NCBI GenBank assembly: GCA_015679605.1
Contig: JAAAVE010000595.1
Span: 1-16,305 of the forward strand
Reading direction: 5' to 3'
Length of the DNA stretch: 16,305 nt
Source: Podila epigama
Lineage: Eukaryota; Mortierellomycota; Mortierellomycetes; Mortierellales; Mortierellaceae
Shown here: positions 1-9,130 of the stretch, piece by piece
Layout: the number at the start of each line of letters is the position of its first letter
Numbering within the stretch: the first letter of the stretch is position 1
Translations under genes and position numbers: made by a program
The notes under the pieces: generated by a model
Database searches by the model: none
Told to the model about the DNA's origin: nothing
What the model saw: the letters and a program-made list of their open reading frames with translations, nothing else

Positions 1-240
1 TATTATTTTATTTTCTATTGTCGCGTTTTTTTGGATGTACATTTTACATATCTCACTTTAAGCGACTCAACATGCGTATTGTATTTTTTCAATTGCCATT
101 CTATTATGCATTGAGGAACTCGTTTCTTGCCTTCATTTGGTCTTGTTTTTTTTGTGATCCTGCGCGCACCAAACTATGGTGTGTGTACCTTTTGTTGATC
201 TTTATTGGGTGTCTTTTCCCTCTCCACTCTCCACTGTTCT

Positions 241-291
241 GTGCTGCTCTGTTCTGCTCTGCTCTGCTCTGCTCTACCCTACTCTGCTCTA
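241..291. repeat. Imperfect CTCTG pentanucleotide microsatellite
   Basis: The run repeats the unit CTCTG/TGCTC about nine times with a few substitutions. It is non-coding low-complexity DNA. Confidence 0.85.
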
Positions 292-476
292 GTCAGTCTG
301 TCCGACCTCTCCCTTTTCGGCTTTGTGATTGCGCCTGTACGAATTGAAACGTCTCATCGAGTGCAGGGGGGATATTGAGTAATGGGAGACCGGGAAACAG
401 GGAACAGAGAACAGAGTAATTGGTGACAATGTGCAATTAGACGTTGTCAGATGAGAGTGGTCCTGACCTTGCACCA

Positions 477-504
477 ACACACACACACATATATATATAT
501 ATAC
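477..504. repeat. Compound (AC)n(AT)n microsatellite
   Basis: An AC dinucleotide run passes directly into an AT run, a typical compound dinucleotide repeat. Confidence 0.9.
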
Positions 505-852
505 AAGTTCCCAGGCAGACCATTCTTTTTGCCCTCTTCATCACTGGCTCATCAAGTCGCAACCTTACCCACACAAATGCAATACACACAAATGAGGGAC
601 AGGAAAGTGTAGGAAACAAAACACACATGCCTGATAATCGATTGTCTGTCTGGATGACAGGGACCATCTTTCCCTCTTCCACTCGTCTGCCTCGCCCTCA
701 ACCTTAAAGTGCTCTATTTTGCTCTGTTCTGTGATGGGACGAGGATGGATGCTGACAAAACGGCTGCCTCTGGCAGCATGTCGCATGCTTGTTTTGGTTT
801 CGAAAGAGAAAAAAACCCTTTTCCTCGCTTCCACCATGGTCACACAATCATA

Positions 853-930
853 CAGAGAGCGAGAAAGAGAGAGAGAGGGTGTGCGTGTGTTTGCGTGTGT
901 GTGTGTGTATGTGTGCCTAGTGTGTGTACT
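853..930. repeat. Compound (GA)n(GT)n microsatellite
   Basis: A GA-rich block is followed by a GT-rich block with a few interruptions. Open frames over this stretch on both strands are repeat artefacts. Confidence 0.85.
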
Positions 931-1036
931 TTTGAGTGCTCTGAACATGCACCATTCATTCGCTCTGTCTTCAGGTGCACGCACACATGCACACACAACC
1001 CACAAGCAACAAGTATCACCATTCACCATTCACCAT

Positions 1037-1149
1037 CGCACACCTTGTTCTCCATTTCTTTTTTCCCTCCTTTCTTTCGTTCTTTTCTTTTTTTCCCTTT
1101 CCTTTTACCTTTTTTCCTTCGTTTGTTCCTTTTGTTTTGTCTTTTCCAG
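1037..1149 (+). repeat. Polypyrimidine tract ending in CAG
   Basis: About 110 bases of almost pure C/T on the plus strand end in TTTTCCAG, which would make an excellent 3' splice site. Whether it is used is unknown. The 70 bases after it read as open sequence before an A14 run at 1221-1234. Confidence 0.6.
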
Positions 1150-1518
1150 GTCGTCTTGCCCTCCTCCGCCATGTTGAGCACATTGACCATGGGCCTTTGG
1201 CTCACATTGTTGACACGGACAAAAAAAAAAAAAAGTGCTCTCACAAACTCCCACTCCCTACGTCTCAATCGTAGAAGACACCACCTTCCACCCATCCTGT
1301 TCTCGGAAATGGCGAGGGAGTGGGGTTTAGAGAAGACATGATGACATGACGAACGAGACTATTTACATTTTGAATTCCCACCATTTTTTATTTTCTATTC
1401 TTTTTTGTAATCTCGGGTCATCCATTTGGCTAGTCATCCAGCGAGCGTTTGGTTTTGTTATTGTAGTTGTAGTTATTGTTGTGTTTCCTTCGGTCTTGAC
1501 TACCTTTGGCGCCAAGTG

Positions 1519-1558
1519 CTCTCTCTCTTTTTCTCTCTTTCTCTTTCTCTCTCTCCCC
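1519..1558. repeat. (CT)n / TCTTT microsatellite
   Basis: Consecutive CTCTCTCTTT-like units form a 40-base pyrimidine repeat with no coding signal. Confidence 0.85.
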
Positions 1559-1911
1559 TCCATGCATTGCATTGTGTAATGTGCTGACATATGGATTTGG
1601 CCACAAGGCTTGTATTCAGCATTGAGCAGATTCACCATCCAAGGCTCATCGTTATTTATTCACACTCTTTACCCCTCCACTCACCCTTCCATCCTAGGCA
1701 TTTTAGTTGAACAAAAGAAGAAGGCCGAGCAATTGAAGGTATCTTGTCCAATGTATTTTCAATTTTTCTTATTTTCCCTCTTTATCCGGTACCCTGCGCA
1801 CACGCCCTGCTCCACACGTCCAGTCAGTCACTCAAACATTGAAGGAAAAATGCAATCGGCCCCTTTGAGCCAATTCAAACAGAGAGCATCCAACCGTGAC
1901 CACCACAATTC

Positions 1912-2048
1912 ACACATGAACACACACACACACATGAACACATTCACGTTCACATACACATACACATTCATGTACACACCCACATTCGCACACACATACA
2001 CACGATAATCGCACAATCACACAACAATCACACATTTCACACTCACAT
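1912..2048. repeat. CA-rich repeat block
   Basis: Clustered CACACA runs are interrupted by ATGAACA and ATTCACA units, so the block looks like a degenerate minisatellite. The Thr/His frames over it are not credible proteins. Confidence 0.8.
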
Positions 2049-3288
2049 GTACAACCCACGAACACAAACCAACACAAATCCGCCAACATTCTTTTTTTCT
2101 TGTCATGAACGTACGGCGTGAACGTTGTATTGAGTGGATTGAACAAAACTGCTTCATTTTGTCAATTCGACTGTTCATTTGCATGGACTTTTATTTATTT
2201 ATTGGAGTTTTTTTTTGTGTTTGGGGGGATATTTTTGGTACAAAGACATTGCATTGCTGCGTTGTGTACATGCGATGGCACGATATGACAAAAAAAAAAA
2301 AAAGAAAAACACAAAAAGGAAATGCGAGCCTGCATGCATTCACACCTGAACGTTGGAACGTTTTTTTGCCATGGTCGTGCATTGGGATTGGATGAGGGGA
2401 TGAGGGTAAGGGGGAGGAGGGACGAGCAATGGTGCAAGCAGCAAGACCAAGTGTTTTTTTTTTGCTGTGTTTGCCCATAAATTTGCAAGACGACTCATCC
2501 ATTCGACTCTTTTTCTCTTCTTTTTTTCTTTTCTTGTTCTTTATTGTTATTCATCTTTTCCCCATCTGCCATTTCCTTTTCCTTCTATTTTCCTCATTTC
2601 CTTTTCCTTTCCTTTACCCCTCCTCTTTCCATCCTCATTACTCCTCATTGTCTTCCTTGTCCCCGGCTGACCATGCAACTCCTCCACTTCAACATCCAAA
2701 GAAAGCCTCAATCCAATCGCCATTATTCAAACCGACAGCCCTTTCATCGACAGTCTATCGCGCCTTCATAATCTCGATCGTTTCTATCACGCACGGTTCG
2801 CACTTTTCCCCTGTAGCCCCCCTTGTCCCCTTTTACACTTTCACATTGACATCGACATCGACATTAGCATTGCCACTCATCGTATCACATCTTTAATCCG
2901 CCAAAACCACAACGGCGGCCGATTCCTTTTTTTAGTTTTTTCATTTTTCATTTTCCATTTTTCATTTTACACATCCCCCTCCCCAATTTTCTCCAATCCA
3001 TCCTCGTCCTTCAATCCCACGCTCCTACTCTCACTCTCCACTCTCCACTCTCCACGTCAACACACACAGACACACACACTCTCCATCTCACCTTCTCACA
3101 ATCCAATCCACCCTACCCCGACCGACTAACCGACCACTCGCCCAGTCACTCGAGCAAGTTTCGATTCCGCGTTTTCGACCTTCCATCGCCACTAACCTCC
3201 AAATTATCATCGAACCATAGTCAATCATCGCCTGTCCAGTTCATCACCATCCCCCATCCCACCCAGTCCCACACAAACACGCACAGTC

Positions 3289-3332
3289 TTCTCCTTCCCT
3301 CCCTCCCTCTCTTCTCCCTCTCTCTCTCTCTT
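3289..3332. repeat. CCCT/CT-rich leader repeat
   Basis: CCCT units followed by a CT run lie about 80 bases upstream of the HSF start codon. Pyrimidine-rich leaders like this are common in fungal promoters and 5' untranslated regions. The core promoter itself cannot be placed. Confidence 0.6.
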
Positions 3333-3409
3333 TCATTTTTACCCCTCCTTCGCAAAAGCACAAGGGACAGAGCCTTTCCCTCCCTTCCACCGTGCACCCT
3401 CGCATCATC

Positions 3410-6400
3410 ATGACCGTCAACGTCCAGACACGAGAGACTGCACTGGAGAATGAGCGAGAAGGTCCACGAAACAAGGAAACCAGCCCACCACCAGTTCCTT
3501 CAAAACAACGCACTATCCCTCTTGACAACGACAGCGTAAAACATCATCCTCACGATCCATCTTCTTCACAATCATCATTCACACATCACCGCCAGTCCAC
3601 CGAGGACCATTCATCCAAAGCCAGTAATAGCCAACGGTATAAAAGTCATACCCAAAATGACAGGGGTAATGCTGCCACATCCATGTCCACATCTACATCC
3701 GCGCCCACATCCATGGCGGAACGTCCATCGAGTGTTGCCGAAAATCGGGAATGGCATCATCAACAGTGGACCAGATCCCAAGAATCTCGATCAACAAACG
3801 ACTCTTACCACCGACGACCACACCCTTCTGGCTCACTAACTCAAGAAGATCGAGATAAGAGAGACGTTGAACCAAGGCCAAGACCGGAACATGATCCCGA
3901 TCCTGGCTGGATGAAGGGACAAGAAGAGGACGAATGCAGAGATGAACTCCAATCTGAAGAAGAAGAAGATGACGATGAAGAAAAGAAAAGACGAGGGAGA
4001 GGTGGAGAGAAAGATCGTAATAGTCAACGCAACCCGGACGACGAGCTGTATGGCAACAACGGCGACGAAGATGGGGATGACAATACAAATGAAGACAACG
4101 AGGATGAAGACGATGATGAGGATGAAGATGAAGGCGAGGACGCTACGGAAGCTGGTGGTGAGAACTCCAAGAGCGCAGATGGGTCCACCCTTGTGTTTTC
4201 TATTTACGGTGCTCGCAAACCGGCCAAAGTCAGGAGCATGTTTGTGGACAAACTTTTGAAGTAAGTGAATGAGATGCGTGAGAATGAATGATTGAGTGGA
4301 TGATTGAGTGGAGTGAATTGAGTCAAAGTGATCTGGGGCGCCTCCTACCCCATGTCCATTCCCGTGCCCCATGCCCATGCTCAAGCCCATGCTCAATCCT
4401 CCGACCATGGCCATGATCGGAAAGATTGGGAAAAGGAATTTTAATTAATTTGGATATTACTTTCTCATCCTACATGCATGTATTAACACGTATGACAATC
4501 AAAATCAAAACTGTAGGATGGTGGAAGACCCCTCGATCCAACATTTGATTTCGTGGGCCAAAGAAGGAGACATGTTCTATGTCTACAATTGTGTCAAGCT
4601 CTCGCAATATATTCTTCCAAAGTTTTTCAAGCACAACAACTGGCAGAGTTTTGTTCGTCAGTTGAACAGTAAGTCGGCCACATTTGGAGGGGGTGGGGTG
4701 GGGGATAAGAGGGTCATGATTTTGTTATCCTCAATGTTTGTTTTTGTTTTTGTTTTTGATTTTTTTGCTATTTTGCTCTTTATTTTTTTCTAATTTGGAC
4801 CCTGACCTGTGTCAATATATGAATGTGCGAGAGAGAGCGAGATGAATGGACTTACTAACTACCACCCTTTTTTTTTTCTACGCTTGACTTGACATGAATG
4901 TTTACAAAAAAAGTGTATGGCTTTCACAAGAGTACGTGTGGACTGATGAATTGATGAATTGATGAATTGATTTTATCCTTCCAAAGGGGGAAAAATAGTT
5001 TAAAGACAATTGAATTTGTCTTTCCTTGTCGTATGAATGCTAATTCACTCTTTTCTCTCTTTTTTTTTTTTTTTTTTTTTGTAACATTCAGTCTACCGTT
5101 ACGATCGAGGTAACACCTTTGTTACATTATGACATATGACGTGACTTGATATGACATTTACCTTTGAAGAAAAATTTAGGACTCACACAACATGGCATCA
5201 TTTTTTGTTCAACGCTTTGTCCCATGTCCTTAGAGGAATCAAGCATGAACCGCAAGAATCCCGAGACGCAACGTTGGCAGTTTTATCATCCACATTTCCA
5301 ACGAGAGTTTCCTCATCTCCGTGTGCACATCAAACGCAAGTCCAGTCGATCGATTGCCACGGCCCCTCCGGCATCAAGGGTTGTGTTTGAGCATGGCAAG
5401 GGCTATTTCTTGCAGCGCGAGGAAAGATCCCGGTCTATTAGTGGTGAAGAGAATAACTCGGACAAGAATGCAGGCCCATCGAGTCCCACTACCGATGAAC
5501 CAGTTCCACGCTCCACGCCTGGTCCACCTGTGCAAGTGCAAGCGTCAGTCGAAGGAGAAGCACCAGATGCGACAGAGGCATCAGGAGCAGCACAAACAGG
5601 TCGCCACTACTCGCACTATGCCACCATTGGGTCAGTTTCCAATGTCAATCTGTCTAGAACCGACGCATCGCGCGTAAGTATCAATTCATGGCTCTCTTTC
5701 TTCATTTCTATTCCTTTTGCTCTCTTTGTTTCTTTTCTTTCATTTCAATAATATACTCAAAAAAGAAACTAACTTTGCTCTTGTTGCTTCTATCGGATTC
5801 TTCTCTTCATAGAGGCAAGATGCTCTCGTTCGTCCATTTCGTGAGAATGCCCCTGTTTATCCTCACCACAACCCAGAATATCTACAGGAGCCTTGGGAGA
5901 ATGCTCAGAAAGCACATGAAAGCTCAAGTTTTTCCCGTCCTCGACACACTTCTCTGTCTGATCGAGCACAAGCAGTGCACTCGCCGCACCAACCGATGGA
6001 TGCCCGACCGCCACATGAGCATCCTCCCCGAACACCGTCCTTGGACACGCATCCCGCACGCCTCTCTTTAAACGCCTCGTCGGAGTCACCCTACAGTGGC
6101 GGTCGTCCAAGCCAGAATCAGGTGGGTTACTTTTCTCCACAAGACTCTAGTTCAGAGAGTCATCGGAAACGAGAGTATGGACAGAGGCCGGAGCAGCGTC
6201 AAGGTCCAGTTCTCGGAAGCCCACTAGGACATCCTGACCACCCATCGTCGCCTGCGAACCTGTCACTCGCTAGCCCGCGTAGTACCACCGGCCCAGGACA
6301 TGCTATGCACAGGTCACTCGGTTCGATTGGCGAAGCCTCCATCACCTCTAATTCACCGGGCAAGTCATCTGTGAGATCTCCAATTATGCAGGACCAACAT

Positions 6401-7847
6401 GGTCCACACTCCCCTCAAGGCACCAGCGTGCCTCTTCACCACCGTATTCACGACCAACAGCAGCAACAGCAGCAGCAACAGCCACAGCAGCCACAGCACC
6501 ATCAACTGCAACAACTGCAATATCCTCATCGCCATCAACATCATGACCACGACCCCCACCAACGACAGCAACATCACCCACAACAACCACACGCACAAGA
6601 GCAACCGCATCGTCGGCATCTGCACCACGAATCCAACCTATCTCATCCACAGCCAGTGGGTGGTCACCCTATCTCTCAAGAGTATACCAGTAGCCAGTTT
6701 TCTCATCCGCCGCCTCCTACTCCTCCATTGCCCTCTGGCAACAGCCATCCATCGGTTCCGCCACGTCCTGCCGGGCCATCCTCACCTATTTCGCCAACGT
6801 CGCCCGCTCGACAAGGTAGAGCAAGCCTTCCACCTTCTGCCTATCCACAACGATTGGTCATCCCTCCTCCTGCACCTCATGCAGCGACTCACAGAGCGGC
6901 CACAGGCGCCCATTCACCTCATCCACATGCTCTAGCAGCAGCAGCAGCAGCAGCAGCAGGGGCAATGGATGACCCACATAGCCAGACACTCGAGCTTGTC
7001 CGAGGGTTAGAAAGTCGACTTGCCTTTGTTGAGGATGCCTTTACGTCGATGAAGCAATTCACACAAAAACTAGAGCAGATTCAGGTTTCTCAAGATCGGA
7101 CCCTTGGTTGGATGCGTGCTCGCCTCGAGCAACTTTGCGACGGAATGCCAGTGCGAGGTAAGATATATATATTTGTATACACATATAAAGAAAGATGGGA
7201 CGTACTCAAGCATATATTAACAAGAAAACTTGCATGTTACACGCACAGAACCACTCGGCACTCCTCCAACCCCACAATCGGTCGGTCCTATCTCCCATAA
7301 ACGAAAGGCAGACTATGCCATTGAGGAGACGCGAGGTAGTGGCCAAAGATTTGAACCATCGCCAAGAATCGAACACCCTTCACGTGGGCATACATTTGCA
7401 AACTCGAGTCCTGGTGGAGGTCGCCGAGAACATGGTCCATTCGAAAACAGCTCTACCAGTGGTCATGGTCACCATGGCCAGGATGGTCGATGGCATCACG
7501 AGTCACGAGGGGCCCCATCGTCGCACCATCCTTCCGCACCTTTTAATCCAGGGCATCAATCCCATCGTTCCATTGGCAACGGCCAATCGTATCCTGGCTC
7601 ACCACACGAGAGACCTGGTCCTCACAGTCACTCAAAACAATATCCGTCCCCCTCTTCAACGGCAGGTGGTGGGCCCCATCCATCGCCACAACGGCAACAC
7701 CACACTTCATCGCCCTATGGTCATCATCACCAAGGGCACCCATATCTGTCTCCTGGGCATCCAAGCCATGTAGGCACTGCATCATCTCCTTCTCATCATT
7801 CCTATACGCATGCCAAACATCATCAACGACTCCACTCTTCTTCATAA
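3410..7847 (+). CDS. HSF-type DNA-binding transcription factor, 7 exons, 1140 aa
   Basis: This is a nuclear transcription factor with a heat-shock-factor winged-helix DNA-binding domain. Model: join(3410-4260, 4517-4668, 4914-4931, 5092-5109, 5234-5673, 5813-7157, 7249-7847); all junctions are GT-AG and the total is 1141 codons. The start is the first ATG of the frame. Residues 1-277 are disordered, with an Asp/Glu-rich block at about 181-262. The DNA-binding domain spans about 278-383: FVDKLLKMVEDPSIQHLISW, then FFKHNNWQSFVRQLN (recognition helix), MYGFHK, IYRYDR, and ETQRWQFYHPHF with a basic end near 380. Residues 384-870 are rich in Pro, His, Ser and Gln, with Q9 at 708-716 and A8 at 868-875. 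A predicted coiled coil at about 884-934 could oligomerise the protein, though it lies some 500 residues from the domain whereas classical HSF heptads follow it closely. The C-terminus is His/Ser/Pro-rich. No response-regulator receiver domain is visible, so it is not Skn7. It may resemble fungal Sfl1/Mga1-like HSF proteins; its targets are unknown. Confidence 0.93.
4689..4713 (+). promoter_or_regulatory. G-quadruplex motif in HSF intron 2
   Basis: Four G runs (5, 4, 5 and 3 Gs) are separated by loops T, T and ATAAGA, which satisfies the G3+N1-7 quadruplex pattern on the sense strand. It starts 20 bases after the exon 2 donor (4669) and precedes the first microexon. Intronic G runs are known splicing enhancers in other eukaryotes. 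A role here is inference. Confidence 0.55.
4914..4931 (+). other. HSF microexon 3 (18 nt, encodes MYGFHK)
   Basis: The exon is bounded by AAAAAAAG before and GTACGT after. It supplies the last two bases of a Met codon, then Tyr-Gly-Phe-His-Lys, then the first base of the next codon. This restores the HSF signature in which MYGFHK follows the recognition helix. Omitting it leaves the frame intact but deletes six domain residues. The nearest long pyrimidine tract is about 35 bases upstream of the acceptor. Confidence 0.85.
4944..4970 (+). repeat. TGATGAAT tandem repeat in HSF intron 3
   Basis: The 8-bp unit TGATGAAT is repeated 3.4 times without error, starting 12 bases after the donor of microexon 3. 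Confidence 0.9.
5092..5109 (+). other. HSF microexon 4 (18 nt, encodes IYRYDR)
   Basis: The acceptor is GTAACATTCAG, preceded by 21 consecutive Ts (5060-5080); the donor is GTAACA. The exon completes an Ile codon, encodes Tyr-Arg-Tyr-Asp-Arg and gives the first base of a Glu codon. It has the same length and phase as the previous microexon. The residues fit the strand after MYGFHK in HSF domains. Confidence 0.83.
6455..6481 (+). repeat. (CAR)9 tract encoding polyglutamine in HSF
   Basis: Nine consecutive CAA/CAG codons encode Q9, followed by a Gln/His/Pro-rich segment to about 6620. Glutamine-rich segments often act as transcriptional activation or condensate-forming regions. Confidence 0.9.
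6935..6958 (+). repeat. (GCA)8 tract encoding polyalanine in HSF
   Basis: Eight uninterrupted GCA codons encode A8 just before the predicted coiled coil. It is the same trinucleotide as the CAG tract upstream, read in another frame. Confidence 0.9.
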
Positions 7848-8120
7848 GCCCATTGTTTTCTTATATAGTCTCATATCATTTTGCATTTTCTGTATTTTTT
7901 TCCCCTCCACCCCATATAATATTATCCATTGTGTCATTTTTCGTTCCAGTTATAATGGCGTTATTGTTTTTTTATTTAAGCGTCCATGGTAGTTTTTCCT
8001 TCTTTCTCTCTCCTTTGTTGCATCTCTATGCTTTGTGTTGTGTACGAGATTTTTTTTGGGGCACTCCTGTATTGGATCTGGTTTGAAGTGTCTATTCGCG
8101 TTCCTTGTACAATTCATTCT
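7848..8120. other. Spacer between convergent HSF and NDUFB2-like genes
   Basis: The two stop codons face each other 273 bases apart. The interval is T-rich on the plus strand and must hold both 3' untranslated regions, which may overlap. No separate gene is seen. Confidence 0.6.
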
Positions 8121-8805
8121 TTAATGGTGCTCTTCAGCAGCGTGACCGTGACCGTGACCATGACCATGACCATGGCCATCCCAAGGATGACGGAGACCCT
8201 ATTATATATACAGAGCGGTAAAAAGAAAATGCGTTAGATGATGGGTGTTATTCTTGCGGTACTGTAATAGTTCGGTTCTCAGTCCTTGCAAACTTTTTTT
8301 TTTTCGCTTCAAAGGGTCTAAGTGTTAAAAAAAAATATGTTGACTGCTGTTCTGTTCCAAAAGTATTCATTCCGATGAGAGAGGTTCGGTTGTGTACGGG
8401 GGAAAAAGGGGGAAAAGGGTGGAGCACAATGACATGTACGTTCGCGTATTTTTGTAGATCAGTCATGATGATGGATATTGTCGGTCCTGGGCTGTTTTAA
8501 AAAAACATCTTTTTGCTCTTCCTTCCTTTCATTTTTCAAGTGCCACTACTGCTAATTGCAAACAAATGATACAATATATATTTTCTCCATCCTTGTCCTT
8601 GTAAGTTATAGGCTGAATAGATTGTTGTTGGTAGTAGGGGGGAGGATGATTAACACAAAGATTTCATTTTTGTTATCGCACGTACGAGAACAACGGGGCC
8701 CTCCTCCTTGGCCTTGTACATGACCCAGAACCACATGGCAGCGCCAAAAACCTTGGCGGTCACAGTATAGCGCGTTGCGGGCAAGTGGGGGTGGAAGCCT
8801 GCCAT
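8121..8805 (-). CDS. NDUFB2: Complex I accessory subunit, NDUFB2 family, 65 aa
   Basis: This is a small single-span subunit of the membrane arm of mitochondrial NADH:ubiquinone oxidoreductase. Model: complement(join(8121-8198, 8686-8805)), with donor GTACGT, acceptor ATAATAG, a phase-0 junction and a 487-base intron. Exon 1 (40 codons) starts at MAGFHPHLPATRY and holds the hydrophobic span GAAMWFWVMY followed by KAKEEGPVVL. Exon 2 (26 codons with stop) gives GLRHPWDG, then six His-Gly pairs, then AAEEHH. The block MWFW..Y(R/K)AK.(D/E)GPVV(L/M)G.RHPWDGHG is the recognisable signature of fungal and plant NDUFB2 proteins. An in-frame ATG lies upstream at 8862, but starting at MAG matches the family's short N-terminus and a CAG just upstream could end a leader intron. 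The start-to-start spacer with the BUD20-like gene is 325 bases. The second exon is easily missed because it is only a shadow in long-ORF searches. Confidence 0.9.
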
Positions 8806-9130
8806 TATTGAATTATGATGTGCTGGAAAATGTGTTGAGAGAGATTGGATTGATGAAAGCATTTGATCCGAGAGGGGGGCTTCAACTCCATTTTGTCCGA
8901 AATCGTTATTTCCATGACAAGTAATAACTGCGGTGTGAAATAATGGTCTGTGGCCATAACAAGAGTTACAATAGGAAAAAGCAGTCCTTTTCTTTTCTTT
9001 TTTTTTTTTTTTTTTGTGAACCTATTCAAGCCCAGGACAAGTTCACTCCCATTCACTCAACTCTTCTCCATCTCCCATCCATCTCAACTTCCCCCTCCCC
9101 CCTCAGCACTAACATCACATTCAGTAAACA
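8806..9130. promoter_or_regulatory. Divergent promoter region, NDUFB2-like / BUD20-like
   Basis: This 325-base interval separates two start codons facing away from each other, so it must hold both promoters and leaders. It contains a T tract with few interruptions at about 8987-9015 and a C/T-rich leader running to the BUD20 ATG. I could not place a TATA box. Confidence 0.6.

Larger units (their letters stand above)
1..3409. other. Gene-poor, simple-repeat-rich upstream region
   Basis: I find no gene I can defend in this 3.4 kb. Open frames exist but are built from pyrimidine tracts, CA/TG runs and homopolymers, giving Phe/Ser/Leu- or His/Thr-rich translations without domains. The last ~700 bases become C-rich and T-poor in G, as expected of a fungal promoter and 5' leader, and lead into the HSF gene at 3410. 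Two short exon-like islands (1150-1220 and 1698-1738) are flanked by good splice-like sites and are listed as findings. The tRNA B-box pattern was looked for by eye and not found. Confidence 0.6.

Noticed and set aside
18-347. 109-codon open frame at the left edge
   Set aside because: It starts at TTG, is mostly Phe/Leu/Cys from TTT and CTCTG repeats, and has no domain. Fungal nuclear genes rarely use such starts.
2345-2364. Possible heat-shock element (GAACGTTGGAAC) upstream of the HSF gene
   Set aside because: The alternating GAA and TTC units of a true element are not present; only GAA-like units with wrong spacing and orientation are seen.
2195-2896. Overlapping open frames on both strands, including an ATG frame reading MQLLHFNIQRKPQ near 2672
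   Set aside because: They follow T-rich and C/T-rich composition with no domain. The short ATG frame could be an upstream ORF in a leader, but the transcript start is unknown.
3836-4414. 192-codon antisense frame rich in Ile/Val/Phe
   Set aside because: It is the complement of the Asp/Glu-rich HSF exon 1, which always yields hydrophobic antisense frames.
6365-6650. Two antisense frames rich in Leu/Val/Ala
   Set aside because: They are reverse reads of the Gln/His repeat in HSF exon 6.
8101-8237. Plus-strand frame QRDRDRDHDHDHGHP as an alternative HSF C-terminal exon
   Set aside because: The same bases read on the minus strand give the RHPWDG and His-Gly tail of the NDUFB2-like protein with a phase-correct splice, and the HSF gene already has a natural stop at 7845-7847.
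8199-8685. Intronic C/D-box snoRNA (ATGATGA near 8465, CTGA near 8612)
   Set aside because: The boxes are on the strand opposite to the host transcript and about 150 bases apart, too far for a standard C/D snoRNA, and no terminal stem is visible.
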